From: Manihot esculenta
Lineage: Eukaryota > Streptophyta > Magnoliopsida > Malpighiales > Euphorbiaceae
Reading direction: 5' to 3'
Assembly (NCBI RefSeq): GCF_001659605.2
Contig: NC_035166.2
Location: 18,369,279-18,433,278, forward strand
DNA: 64,000 bases
Part shown: positions 1 through 12,383 of the stretch, one piece after another
Numbering within the stretch: the stretch's first letter is position 1
How the letters are laid out: each line of letters opens with the position of its first letter
Notes under the pieces: generated by a model
The model's input: the letters and a program-made list of their open reading frames with translations, nothing else
The model's database searches: none
Told to the model about the DNA's origin: nothing
Program-made: the position numbers and the translations under genes

Positions 1-872
1 ATTGATTTTACTTAATATATTTTAGATATTTAATAAATTATGTGTAACTAATATTTTTAGTATGCAAAATAATTAATAAATATATATATCAATTCATCAT
101 ATTAATAAAATAAATATTAAAATATTAATTTATTATATAAACATACATTTTGTAATAATAAATAACATGAACTAGTTTAATGATTATGTACAATATTTTT
201 AATTTATTTATTATATCTTATAATTTTAAATAATTTATTAATATAAAATTTTAATGTAATAATTTATAATTAATAAATTTTAAAAGAATAATATAATTGA
301 TACTGATATAATATCCATTAAAAAATAGATTGGAAACTAGAAAGTCCGAATAAAATTCTCATAACTCAAATGTTTTAAAAGTTATCTTGAATTATATTTC
401 AGATAATTTTAAATAGAGCTAAATACGGAATCTTTTATCCTATCAAGACTTTGTGACATATTTCAAAATCTTATTAGAATGAGACTTCTAACAAATTATA
501 TATATACCAGTAATTTTATATATGGATAATTTTAAGTATTAGAGGCTTTGTATACCATAATACCAATGCTCTTTTTATTTTACAGATTCGAACAAAAAAA
601 GAACGGTACATGCAACATGAATAATTTAGAGAGATTAAAAAAATACCTTATACTTTAGGTATTTTCAAAGAAGAGTTTTGTAATTTAACTTATAATAAAA
701 AAGCACTCATAATTTTAATTTTAAACGGTTAGTAGAATGAGACTTTTCCTCCTTGATATTAATAGTAAATTATAATTTACTACTCAATATTTAGTAAAAC
801 TTACAGATTAATATTTTTAAATGTAATTCTTAAAATAATGTTTGGTAATAAAATATTCTCTTAATTTAAATT
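1..872. other. AT-rich intergenic flank
   Basis: Very AT-rich sequence with no credible coding potential, no RNA gene and no repeat boundary that I can see. It is the left flank of the nested retrotransposon block. Its last five bases (TTATA, 873-877) are the left target-site duplication of element B. Confidence 0.75.
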
Positions 873-1162
873 TTATATGTAATACCCGGCTAAGCTCTAG
901 CATCTGAATTCCAACCTTCTGGTGGAATCTCTGTTGGAATCCGGAATCCTGAGGTTGGAATTCCTTAGAAGGGTGAAAATAAAGGTTTTCATAAAATGTT
1001 TTAATGTTTTTATGGTTTTAATCAAAGAAAGAAAATTGAGTTTTAAAAGAAAATACCATGGAGAAAAAGTCCAGGTTCGGCCGCCGAATCTCATGTTCGG
1101 CCGCCGAACATGGTGGAGTTGCGGAAGCTCTTTTGGCCTCCGAAGGTGGTCTGGTCAACCAC

Positions 1163-1172
1163 CTATAAAAGG
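1163..1172 (+). promoter_or_regulatory. LTR TATA box of element B
   Basis: CTATAAAAGG lies about 285 bp into the LTR, immediately after paired TTCGGCCGCCGAA motifs. The same arrangement recurs at 2352 (D), 13152 (C), 19512 (solo LTR), 22021 (C 3' LTR), 37867 (B 3' LTR) and 39735 (G). It also recurs on the minus strand in E (5641-5650 and 10294-10303). This is the likely U3 promoter. Use of the site is inferred from position only. Confidence 0.65.
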
Positions 1173-3656
1173 CCACTTGTCCGAAAATAGGCGAGTTTTC
1201 TCTCTCCATTTTCGGGCATAGGTGAGATTTCGCCCTTCCATGGTTGATTTTATGTTTTCCTTCAAATCCTTCAAGTTTTTGATAAGATTTTTTCCTTATT
1301 TTGAAGATTTTGAGCTAAGATCAAGGTTCTTGAAGCTTGGAGACCTCCGGAGCTCGTTTTCTCCTAATCTCCAAGTTTGGATCGCATCTCTTCTCGATCT
1401 TCAAGAGGTAAGTGTAGATCAATACCTTCTTATATGTTTTAAGTAAGTTTTAAGAGGTTTTAAGGGTGTTTAATGCATGTTTAGAGTAGATATAAATGTT
1501 AGGGTTTATGTTAGCTTTTTGATAAATGTGATGCTATGTTGATGTTTGTTGGGGTTTAGGCTAGTTTTATGCCCCTATGTGCTTGAGAATGTGTTTATGC
1601 ATGTTTTAGAATAGATGGATGTATGTTGTGGAAGTTTTGGTGGCTTGGGGCATAATGGCAGAATCGGATTCCGCCACCCAAAAGGGCCCAGGTTCGGCAG
1701 CCGAAGCAAGGTTCGCCGCCGAACCTGCCAGAGGAGGCAGTTTTGACCGCCTAAACTCGCCCCCGAAAGTTGGACTTTTAGATCTGGAGGGGAGTTTCGG
1801 CCGCCGAACCTGCTCCCGAAGGTTAGTGACTTTCGGGTCTATGAAGGCTTTCGGCCGCCGAACCTTACCCCCGAAAGTGCCTGACTTTCGGATCTGTAGG
1901 GACCTTCGGCCGCCGAACTTGCCGCCGAAAGTCTCCTGCCCAGCCTTCCTTTACCTGTTTTCTACGCATGTTTTATGATGTTTTAGGGGGTTTTTGGAGA
2001 GATATTTTGTAATACCCGGCTAGACTCCAGTATCGAAATTCCTACCGTCCGGTGGAATCTCAGATGTCGAAAACCTCTAGAAGGGTAAAATCATGTTTTT
2101 ATAAAATGTTTTAATGTATCTTATGGTTTTAAGCAAAAAGGAAATTGAGTTTTAAAAGAAAAAGACCAAGGAGACATTTCCAGGTTCGGCCGCTGAACCT
2201 CAAGTTCGGCCGCCGAACGTGGGATGGTTTAGGGGGGCAAGTTAGGCTTCCGAAAGTTTCAAAGGTTCGGCCGCCGAACCTCATGTTCGGCCGCCGAACT
2301 TGCATGATTTTTGGAGGCACTTTAGGCTGCCGAAAGGTGGTCTGCCAGCCCCTATATAAGAGCTCCATGGCCGAAACGAGCGAGTTTTCTCCCCATTTTC
2401 GGCCACGGTGAGTTCTTGCTCTCCCATGGTTCATTTTAGATGTTTTTCCTTCGATCCTTCATGTTTTAACAAGCTTTATGTTGATTTGAAGATATTTGAA
2501 CAAAAGAGCGAGTTTTGGAAGCTTGGAGACTAAAGAGTTGAGATCTCTCCCATCTCCAAATTGGATCGTCTCTCCTCTCGTTCTTCAAGAGGTAAGAGTA
2601 GATCCATAGTTCCTTTAATGTTTTAAGTAAGTTTTATGAAGTTTCTTGGGGTAGAAATGCATGTGTAGGTTTATGTGGAGTTTATGGGTTTACTGTGCAT
2701 TTATGAACAATGTATGTTGGATATGCATGTTTGATGTGTTGTAGATGGGGTTTAGAATAGTTTGAAGCCCCTAGGAGCTTGTATGCTTGAGTATGCATGT
2801 TGTAGAATAGGAAAATGCATGATTGAATGAGTTGGGAGGCGTTTATGCATGTTGAGCTGAGTTTCTGCCCTTTGGAAAGAACTCAGGTTCGGCAGCCGAA
2901 GGCTCTTTCGGCCGCCGAACCTGCCTTTGGTAGCATGTATCGGCTGCCGAACCCTGCCCCCGAAAGTGGACTTTCGGCTCTGGAAGGGAGTTTCGGCCGC
3001 CGAAGGTGCCGCTAAACATGCATGAGTTTCGTCTCTGGAGGGAACCTTCGGCCGCCAAAAGTGTCGCCGAAGGTGCATGACTTTCGGCTCTGGAGGGCCT
3101 TTCGGCCGCCGAAAGTGCACTGTTCAGCCCTCCTTTGCATGATTTATGTGATTGTTTCAAGGTTTTTTAGGGGGTTTTTGGGGAGTATTTTAGAGTCATG
3201 TTTATGTATGTTAGGTCCCTCATTTGAGTCCACCTGTGTAGGTTCGGACCTAAGGAACCGAGGATCCCAGCAGTGAGTTCAGCTGCTTCTGAGTCTGTTA
3301 GAGCTTCAGCCAGAGGTGAGTGGAATATCTTATTTCATTTCAAAGTAAATAAATAAATTCTGAGCATGATACACGCATCATGAATGCCATGAGATATACT
3401 AGGGTGCTTGCATTAGAATTCACGAATATGTTGCATTGCATAATATGTTGTTGATGTGGATGAATGTTGGATGATCCTTTAGCCGCACTATGTTATGATA
3501 TGATGTGATACGGTATGGAAGACCAGTGAGGCCCATTCTACGCTCCTGGCACTATGTAAGAGAAAGACCAGTGAGGCCCATTCTACGCCCCTGGCATATT
3601 GGAATGTTATGTTATGAATGTAATATAAGAGAAAGACCAGTGAGGCCCAGTCTACG

Positions 3657-6007
3657 TGTAACGACCCGAGAACCGATACCCCTCAGTAACGGCCCGAACC
3701 GCCACCGGCGCTAGGATCCAGATCGGCTTAAGGCCGCCGGGACCCGTAGCAAGCCAAACATACATACTATTACCTGGTCAAATCCCATACATGATTGAAA
3801 CTTAACCATAAAACATGAAAACTGAACATCTGATGAACCCAAACCTGACCTGTGCATGTATCCTGACATGAAACATACATCATAAAATCATAAAACTTCC
3901 ACTGGAGTCATCATCATATACTCCAATGGGGTAACATTACATGCCTCAAGTTTGGTTCTCAACTCAACAGATAACATAAACATGCATTAACAGGGACTAA
4001 CCAGTCTATAGGGCCAAGCACACTTTAATCCATAAACATAAACTCTACTATCAGTTACATACATTATCTCAATTTACATTACATCAACTTATATTACATG
4101 TCCACTTCTAAAACTACTAAACTGATACATAAACATAAACTATTACATAAAACACACGTCTCTTAATCTTTACCCTGCTGACTTCTGAGCTCTGACTTAA
4201 ACCTGCAACACTGGGGTTAGGGGAGAGGGGTGAGCTAAAAAGCCCAGTGAGTAGAAACATAGAAAACAGTTCATTAATTACATGCTCTCATGAAATGCGT
4301 CATATCACAAAGAAATCACATAACTGTCTCTGGTCCGTCTCGGGGCTCATGCAACTAAATATTCCCCACGGAGTGTTTCTGAGAGTTCCTTTCTTTGCTA
4401 GCATCCTTTACTCTCAAGGATCAGACATGACCTCAAAAATCCCTCTGTCGGTGCCCGGCTCCCCCAAAGGAGCTCACACAGGACTTTCACATACATGACA
4501 AGGTGCCTAGTCCACAGAGAGCTCACAAGGACTTTCCTATATGTACTTGTCCGGCTCTCAAAAGACTCACCCAAGACTCAATGACAGATATGGGCTATTG
4601 AAGTCGCCTTGGTCCGAACCTCCTGAATCAACATCAAATAATGCAATGCGTCACATTCGTGAAACTAGTGCAATCATCCTATTACATATAATCATGATGC
4701 ATGAGTATGCTTTAGGCATTCGATTTCGTACATAAAAGATTAGGTTTAGTTCTACTCACCTCCTGGCAGACGCTGACTGACTCTGCAACTGCTAGCACTA
4801 CTGGCCTCCTCGATCCCTCGGGTCTGATCCTACACAGGTGGACTCGAATGAGGTGCCAAACACATTCTAACAACTCATAAACAACTCCCCAAAAACCCCT
4901 TTAAACATCACTTAAACATGCATGGAAAACACCCAAGAAACGGCTGGACAGGGCACTTTCGGCGGCACCTTCGGCGGCCGAAAGTCCCTTCCAGAGACGA
5001 AACTCGGGTAGGTTCGGCGGCAGGTTCGGCGGCCGAAACCCCAGGACAGAAACGAAAGTCCCTCCTTCGGGGGCACATTCGGCAGCCTAAAGACTGCCTC
5101 CCATGCAGGTTCGGCGGCCGAAACTCCTTTCGGCGGCCGAACCTGGTCCCCTCTGGACGACAGGTCCGATTCTGCCAAGCCAAAAACCAAACTCAATATA
5201 CCCAAATCCTCACATACTCTCTCCCAATCGTACATACTCACTCCCACAAGCATAAAGGAGCATAAACTAACATAAACTCCTCAACACAAACATCACATAA
5301 CATACATTTGGGTATAAAACCCACATAAACCTAAACATGCCATTCTACCCATACTCAACCATCAAAAACTTCATAAAAACATTAGGGAAGCAAGGATCTA
5401 CACTTACCTCTTGAAGATCGAGGGTGGTGTGACCCCTAACTCGGAGGTGTGGAGAATCCAAGCTCCAAAAGCTCCAAGCTCCCAAAACTCCTTTTAAGCT
5501 TTAAATCTTCAAACACAAGGGTAGAAATCATGAAAAACTTGAGAGATGGGTAGAGAAAACACGAAAACGACCAAAGGAAGGCATAAACTCACCTGAGCTC
5601 GAGAATGGGGAGAAAACTCACCCATTTCCGATCTGAGGGCCCTTTATAGGTGGCCTGGTCGAAGACCTTCGGCAGCCTAACGTGCCCCCTAAACTCATGC
5701 ATGTTCGGCGGCCGAACTTGACTTTCGGCGGCCGAACCTTGGCTCGTTCAAACAAGACTTTCGGAGGCCAAAGGCGCTCCCGAAGCCTTCCCATGTTCGG
5801 CGGCCGAACTTCACTTTCGGCGGCCGAACCTGGCAATTGCCTCCTTGGTCTTTTTCCTTTCAAAACTAAATTCATTTCCATTTAAAACCATGAAATCATG
5901 TGAAAAACATTTTAGAAAACACATTTTACCCCTTCTAGAGAGATCCAACACCCTAGATTCCGCCGGAGGGCAGGAATTCCGATGCCGGATTCTAGCCGGG
6001 TATTACA
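3657..6007 (-). repeat. 3' LTR of element E
   Basis: A 2351-bp LTR bounded by TGTAACGAC... and ...GGGTATTACA on the plus strand. It is almost identical to 8310-10660. It is the 3' LTR because the polypurine tract (about 6008-6022 on the plus strand, pyrimidine-rich) adjoins its inner edge. It contains inverted TTCGGCGGCCGAA motif clusters at about 4960-5140 and 5690-5835, and a minus-strand TATA at 5641-5650. Confidence 0.93.
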
Positions 6008-7228
6008 TTCTTCCCCCCTTTAAGAACATTCGTCCCCGAATGTTCCTCAACTACTCATGCATAAAAACATAACATAAGAACATATCATCGTACATACACA
6101 TCAAGCAAGCAATCAAGCAAGCAAGACCTCTAAACTTTCTCCTAAAAGAGACACGGCATTGCCGGAGTCAAAACTCCCGGTTCTCCTAAGAACACTCCTC
6201 AAGCTGGGGTGATTCTACAGGACCTCTCCATCTGAATCTCCTTGTTCCAAAGCTAACTAACTGATGTGTCCATGATCCACAATAGCTGCTCAACTCAGGT
6301 GAGATCCCTTGGGACCTCCACCTCTAGTTCCTCAAGAACCCTACTTGGATCTGACACGAACTTTCATAAAGTGGAACGTGGAAATCTGAATGGATTCTCT
6401 CCCTCATGAATCACCCTTCGCAAAGGAGACACCTCAAGCAATACCTCAACCTCCTCCTGAAACTCCTCCTGCTTCCACTGCGCTACTCTGATCTTCTCTT
6501 CTGATCCGCAAGGATCCATCCTTCTTTTCCACAAAAACCGGCACTAGAACACCCCAAGGAGAGTGACTAGGTCGGATGAAACTTCCATCTACTAACTCCT
6601 GCAGTTGCTCCTCCAACTCAAAACTCTGCAGGTGCCAACCTGTAGGGAAGGATAGAAATGGTTCTGGGTCCAGACACCACTCCTATTCCAAGCTCTAACT
6701 CCCTAACAGATGGTAAACCTGACAGCTCGCCTGGGAATACATCCACGACTTCTCTCTCTAACTACTACTATCACTGAGGCTGGTTCCCGACCCAACTACT
6801 AACTCTCCAGCAAGAACTAGAACCCTCTGACAACCCCTCCTACGCACCCTATGAGCCTGACAGGCTGACATCAAACTTCTAGGCAACCTACACTGTCCCC
6901 TCCAAAGACTACCTCTGACCCATCCTGTCCTCTGAACCTGGCCACCCAGTCTCTACGGACCAAGGTAGCACCACAAGTAGAAACCCAATCCATTCCGATA
7001 GTGATGTCTGAACATTCAAGTCCAAGACCTCAAAATCGGGTGGATGGATTCTACCCTCAGTTGACACCTGAACTGAACCGGCAGACTGACTCTGCCTCAG
7101 ATGGATCACACTTGGGTCCACTGACCCTAAGAGAACACTCTAGCCTAGAAGTTATCAACCCAACCCCTCGACGACTCTTTAGAGTAACTAAGGAAAGAGA
7201 AACACCAAGGTTCACAAAAGCATGCACA
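6008..7228 (-). pseudogene. Decayed protease/RT relic in element E
   Basis: Read on the minus strand this holds recognisable but heavily broken pieces of pol. Around 6520-6640 it reads as an RT start resembling LQELVD..FIRPS.SPWG followed by KKDGSL. Around 6920-7110 there is a protease-region relic ([11 protein letters not shown]). Stops and deletions occur throughout, and RNase H, integrase and chromodomain are not recognisable. The inner edge at 6008-6045 keeps the polypurine tract and the conserved hairpin. Confidence 0.7.
6024..6045 (-). other. Conserved hairpin next to the polypurine tract of E
   Basis: Arms GAACATTCG and CGAATGTTC surround a four-base loop (TCCC on the plus strand, GGGA on the minus strand). 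The same structure precedes the polypurine tract in C (21648-21669), F (33730-33751) and B (37565-37586). Confidence 0.8.
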
Positions 7229-8068
7229 TCAGAACATCAAAGTGAGCGTACCTGACACCACCATGTTTGATGTGTCTGCCTCCTGCTGAGCTTGGGTGAA
7301 GATCCGAGCTGGAGCTGACGGACCTTCTCTACGGAAACCTGAGGAATGAGGGACTGACCCTCTTCCTCTGCCTCGACCGCTAACCTGAACTATGGCTGGA
7401 GCTACTGGCTGAGACTGTGCTAACCGGGGCACAGTAGGACACTCACGTGCTATGTGTCCTTCCTGTCCACACCTAAAACAAGCTGTCGTTCCAACCCGAC
7501 AGACTCCTTTGTGCGGTCTTCCGCACCTCAAGCACCTTGAACTACCTGAGCCAGAGCTTGAGCCACCAAAACCCAAACTAGCCTTCAAATTCTGCCAAAA
7601 CTTCTTCTTCTTACCCCTAAGGGTTCTGCCCCACTTCACTCTTCTAGTGGTAGCTGTACTCAGAATGGAGGGATCAATCCCTCCTGAACCTGAAATCCTA
7701 GAATCCTGAGTCTGAGCATCCTCCTGAGAATCTCCCATACCTTCTTCAGGTACTCTGACTCCCATACTGACATCCCTTCTCTGAACATCCATCTCTACTT
7801 CCCTCATACTAGCTGACATCCTTCTTGGAGCCATTGCTTCTCTGCTTACATCAAAAGACCTTCCAGAGTCCCTTGATGTTCCCCATCTGCTGACTCCCCA
7901 CGACTGCGCTCTTGGCAGAGCAGGGGGAAAGGTGTCCGTACCTTCCCTCTCTGACGGAACTCCTGTCGATTCCACAGATCGACGAGTACCCCACATCCTG
8001 ACTCCTCTGAAGCACACACACGAGCATGCAAACAACATCAGCATCATACGGTCCATGTGGAAACACAT
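7229..8068 (-). pseudogene. Internally deleted Gag of element E
   Basis: A 279-residue open frame. It keeps the basic N terminus (GTRRS...) common to the Gags here and two cysteine/histidine knuckles (CLRCGRPHKGVC and CFRCGQEGHIARECP, roughly residues 180-215). It also keeps the start of the protease linker (PARIFTQAQQEADTSN). The whole capsid domain (KMTDYLKL...SFH... in F) and most of the Pro/Tyr-rich stretch are missing, yet the frame stays open across the join. The likely start is the Met before WGTRRS, about 25 residues in. The protein could bind nucleic acid through the knuckles but should not form a normal capsid. Whether it is made is unknown. Confidence 0.75.
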
Positions 8069-8294
8069 GAACCTACATCATACATACATAGCATACATAA
8101 CATGTCATACATCATAGTATTTATGCACATGCATGAAATCATGGCATATCACATCATCATAGCAAGACAGGACTCAACATCCTATCCTAGTGGACATGAT
8201 TCTACTCTTGATCTTTCTTATTGTGCTTGCCCTTCTATGACCTCTAAGCCAACCTCTTTCCGATGTGCAACACACCGTACTCTCGAGGCCCAAA

Positions 8295-8306
8295 GCTCTG
8301 ATACCA
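8295..8306 (-). other. Primer-binding site of element E
   Basis: On the minus strand it reads TGGTATCAGAGC just inside the 5' LTR. It is complementary to the 3' end of plant initiator methionine tRNA, the usual primer of these elements. Confidence 0.85.
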
Positions 8307-8309
8307 TTC

Positions 8310-10660
8310 TGTAACGACCCGAGAACCGATACCCCTCAGTAACGGCCCGAACCGCCACCGGCGCTAGGATCCAGATCGGCTTAAGGCCGCCGGGACCCGT
8401 AGCAAGCCAAACATACATACTATTACCTGGTCAAATCCCATACATGATTGAAACTTAACCATAAAACATGAAAACTGAACATCTGATGAACCCAAACCTG
8501 ACCTGTGCATGTATCCTGACATGAAACATACATCATAAAATCATAAAACTTCCACTGGAGTCCTCATCATATACTCCAATGGGGTAACATTACATGCCTC
8601 AAGTTTGGTTCTCAACTCAACAGATAACATAAACATGCATTAACAGGGACTAACCAGTCTATAGGGCCAAGCACACTTTAATCCATAAACATAAACTCTA
8701 CTATCAGTTACATACATTATCTCAATTTACATTACATCAACTTATATTACATGTCCACTTCTAAAACTACTAAACTGATACATAAACATAAACTATTACA
8801 TAAAACACACGTCTCTTAATCTTTACCCTGCTGACTTCTGAGCTCTGACTTAAACCTGCAACACTGGGGTTAGGGGAGAGGGGTGAGCTAAAAAGCCCAG
8901 TGAGTAGAAACATAGAAAACAGTTCATTAATTACATGCTCTCATGAAATGCGTCATATCACAAAGAAATCACATAACTGTCTCTGGTCCGTCTCGGGGCT
9001 CATGCAACTAAATATTCCCCACGGAGTGTTTCTGAGAGTTCCTTTCTTTGCTAGCATCCTTTACTCTCAAGGATCAGACATGACCTCAAAAATCCCTCTG
9101 TCGGTGCCCGGCTCCCCCAAAGGAGCTCACACAGGACTTTCACATACATGACAAGGTGCCTAGTCCACAGAGAGCTCACAAGGACTTTCCTATATGTACT
9201 TGTCCGGCTCTCAAAAGACTCACCCAAGACTCAATGACAGATATGGGCTATTGAAGTCGCCTTGGTCCGAACCTCCTGAATCAACATCAAATAATGCAAT
9301 GCGTCACATTCGTGAAACTAGTGCAATCATCCTATTACATATAATCATGATGCATGAGTATGCTTTAGGCATTCGATTTCGTACATAAAAGATTAGGTTT
9401 AGTTCTACTCACCTCCTGGCAGACGCTGACTGACTCTGCAACTGCTAGCACTACTGGCCTCCTCGATCCCTCGGGTCCGATCCTACACAGGTGGACTCGA
9501 ATGAGGTGCCAAACACATTCTAACAACTCATAAACAACTCCCCAAAAACCCCTTTAAACATCACTTAAACATGCATGGAAAACACCCAAGAAACGGCTGG
9601 ACAGGGCACTTTCGGCGGCACCTTCGGCGGCCGAAAGTCCCTTCCAGAGACGAAACTCGGGTAGGTTCGGCGGCAGGTTCGGCGGCCGAAACCCCAGGAC
9701 AGAAACGAAAGTCCCTCCTTCGGGGGCACATTCGGCAGCCTAAAGACTGCCTCCCATGCAGGTTCGGCGGCCGAAACTCCTTTCGGCGGCCGAACCTGGT
9801 CCCCTCTGGACGACAGGTCCGATTCTGCCAAGCCAAAAACCAAACTCAATATACCCAAATCCTCACATACTCTCTCCCAATCGTACATACTCACTCCCAC
9901 AAGCATAAAGGAGCATAAACTAACATAAACTCCTCAACACAAACATCACATAACATACATTTGGGTATAAAACCCACATAAACCTAAACATGCCATTCTA
10001 CCCATACTCAACCATCAAAAACTTCATAAAAACATTAGGGAAGCAAGGATCTACACTTACCTCTTGAAGATCGAGGGTGGTGTGACCCCTAACTCGGAGG
10101 TGTGGAGAATCCAAGCTCCAAAAGCTCCAAGCTCCCAAAACTCCTTTTAAGCTTTAAATCTTCAAACACAAGGGTAGAAATCATGAAAAACTTGAGAGAT
10201 GGGTAGAGAAAACACGAAAACGACCAAAGGAAGGCATAAACTCACCTGAGCTCGAGAATGGGGAGAAAACTCACCCATTTCCGATCTGAGGGCCCTTTAT
10301 AGGTGGCCTGGTCGAAGACCTTCGGCAGCCTAACGTGCCCCCTAAACTCATGCATGTTCGGCGGCCGAACTTGACTTTCGGCGGCCGAACCTTGGCTCGT
10401 TCAAACAAGACTTTCGGAGGCCAAAGGCGCTCCCGAAGCCTTCCCATGTTCGGCGGCCGAACTTCACTTTCGGCGGCCGAACCTGGCAATTGCCTCCTTG
10501 GTCTTTTTCCTTTCAAAACTAAATTCATTTCCATTTAAAACCATGAAATCATGTGAAAAACATTTTAGAAAACACATTTTACCCCTTCTAGAGAGATCCA
10601 ACACCCTAGATTCCGCCGGAGGGCAGGAATTCCGATGCCGGATTCTAGCCGGGTATTACA
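8310..10660 (-). repeat. 5' LTR of element E
   Basis: A 2351-bp copy almost identical to 3657-6007. It lies next to the primer-binding site, so it is the 5' LTR on the minus strand. It carries a minus-strand TATA (10294-10303), motif clusters at about 9610-9800 and 10350-10490, and a conserved donor-like CAGGAG|GTGAGT read on the minus strand near 9412. Confidence 0.93.
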
Positions 10661-12370
10661 CTACGCCCCTGGCACTATTGGAATGAGTAGTGGGCTATTG
10701 GTGATAAGTTCATCCTTGATGTGGATTGTTTGTGATATGTTGCATTTCATGAAAGCATGAATTTTAATTTGAATGTTTAATTATTCTGCTCACTGGGCTT
10801 TATAGCTCACCCCTCTCCCTTAACCCCAGGTTTGCAGGTACAGGGTAGACCAGGAGGTCAGCAGGAGTAGAGTCATGTGTTATATAATAGTTAGATGTGG
10901 ACATGGATATGATGTGATGTAAAAGTATGATATAGAAATGTTATGTAATAATGTTTAGGGAAGTTTAGAGTTGTGCTTGACCATAGTATATGTTAATCCC
11001 TTTTTAGTACATGATCTCAAATGTTTAATGATGATTATGGAAAACCAAACTTAATGTATGTATGTTACCCCATTGGAGCATTGTTGAGGACTCCAGTGTG
11101 GGTTGATGATTATGATTATGTATAGTGCATGCACAGGTTGAGTTTGGTGAATGAATGAAAGAAAAGTTCAAAATTTTTATGTATGTTGTTGATCATGTAT
11201 GGGATTAAACAGGTTCACAGGATGAATGTTTGGCTTGCTACGGGTCCCGGCGGCCTTAAGCCGATCTGGATCCTAGCGCCGGTAGCGGTCCGATTTTTGG
11301 GTCGTTACATGTTTTGAGTCATGTTAGAGTTTGTTTGGTCCCTCATTTGAGTCCACCTGTGTAGGATCGGACCCGAGGAACCAAGGAGACCAGCAGTGAG
11401 TTAGCTGTTCCAGTGTCGGCTAGAGGTGAGTAGAACAGAACTTCTTTTATTTTCAAAGCAATCAAACTTTTAAGCATGTTCATGCATCATGAATGCCATG
11501 TTATATAATAGGTTGTTTGCATTAGAATTCAAGAATATGATGCATTGCATAATTTGCTGTTGATGTGGATGGATATTGAATGACCCACTAGCCCTCGATA
11601 TGATATGATATGATATGATATAGAAGTCCAGGTCGAGGCCCATTCTACGCCCCTGGCACGATGTAAGAGAAAGTCCAGGTTGAGACCCATTCTACGCCCC
11701 TGGCACAGTTGGACATGTTATGTTATGTTTAAGAGGAAGTCCTGAGGAGCTCCGTCGAGGGCCGGGCATGTATTGGATTATGTAGAGGGTTACTGGTGAC
11801 AAGTCCATCCGTGATGTGAATTGTTTGTGTTGTGATGCATTTCATGAAAGCATATGTTTAATTAAATTGTTTCTATTGTTTTGCTCATTGGGCTTTAGTA
11901 GCTCACCCCTTTCCCCCTAACCCCCAAGTTTGCAGGAGTACAGGTAGCTGTGGGAGAGTCATCAGAGTTTTGGTATATGCTATGTAATAGAATAGCAGTG
12001 GACATGTAACATGTAATGGTTCAGTTTTGTGCTTTGCCCTAGTTTATGTGTAAATCCCTGTTGTACATGATCTTTATGTAAAAAGTTTTAATGATGAGTT
12101 ATGTTGGAACCAAACTTGAGGCATGTGATGTTTACCATGCTAGAGTATTTGATGAGGACTCTAGTGTGGGTTTTATGTTTACAGTTATGATGCATGCATA
12201 GGTCAGGTTTTGGTTCGTGAAATGTTCAAAGTTTTATGTAAATGTATGATCATGTATGGGATTTTATCATGTAAACAGGATGTATAGTAGGCTTGCTACG
12301 GGTTCCGGCGACCTTAAATTGACCGGAATCCTAGCGCCGGTAGCGGTCCGGTTTTCAAATCGTTACAGAG

Positions 12371-12383
12371 TGGTATCAGAGCC
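12371..12383 (+). other. Primer-binding site of element B
   Basis: TGGTATCAGAGCC begins three bases after the end of the B 5' LTR (12367). It is complementary to the 3' end of initiator methionine tRNA. Confidence 0.85.

Larger units (their letters stand above)
3657..10660 (-). mobile_element. Element E: minus-strand deletion-derivative LTR retrotransposon with near-identical LTRs
   Basis: Read on the minus strand the element runs TGTAATACCCGGCTAG...GGGTCGTTACA. It is flanked by the duplication CTACG at 3652-3656 and 10661-10665. The two LTRs are the same length (2351 bp) and by eye I find only two substitutions (near 3907/8560 and 4826/9479). The internal part is only 2.3 kb. It has a primer-binding site, a gag frame lacking the capsid domain, decayed protease and RT relics, a hairpin and a polypurine tract. 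Near-identical LTRs around a gutted interior mean it was already defective when it moved, so it was mobilised in trans. Confidence 0.93.
2008..11309 (+). mobile_element. Element D: solo LTR inside the B 5' LTR, split by E
   Basis: D starts TGTAATACCCGGCTAGACTCC and ends GGGTCGTTACA with no internal coding region of its own. Its sequence is 2008-3656 plus 10666-11309, about 2.29 kb. The flanking pentamers are TATTT (2003-2007) and TGTTT (11310-11314). The uninterrupted B 3' LTR reads GATGTTTAGAGTC at this point, so one copy has mutated. A solo LTR arises by recombination between the two LTRs of a former full element. Tandem copies of a roughly 50-bp CCAGTGAGGCCC...CCCCTGGCA unit lie at 3515-3656. 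Confidence 0.88.
878..12367 (+). repeat. 5' LTR of element B, interrupted by D and E
   Basis: The LTR consists of 878-2007 and 11315-12367, about 2.18 kb once the insertion at 2008-11309 and the duplicated five bases are removed. The left part matches the B 3' LTR from 37602. The right part matches about 38690-39362 and 44049-44419, which confirms the pairing. It holds a TATA-type sequence (CTATAAAAGG, 1163-1172) and clustered TTCGGCCGCCGAA motifs. A donor-like AAGAG|GTAAGT follows near 1405. Short tandem copies of a CCAGG...CCCCTGGC unit lie around 11625-11710. Confidence 0.9.

Noticed and set aside
1619..1978. Open frames of 60-270 residues rich in FGRRT, AAEP and RPPN within the LTRs (for example here, 12938-13741 and 22334-22906)
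   Set aside because: They are translations of the repeated TTCGGCCGCCGAA motif and appear in every frame and on both strands. They are not conserved as proteins between LTR copies.
4247..4498. An 83-residue frame duplicated exactly at 8900-9151
   Set aside because: It lies inside the two near-identical LTRs of element E. The duplication is the LTR pair, not a gene family.
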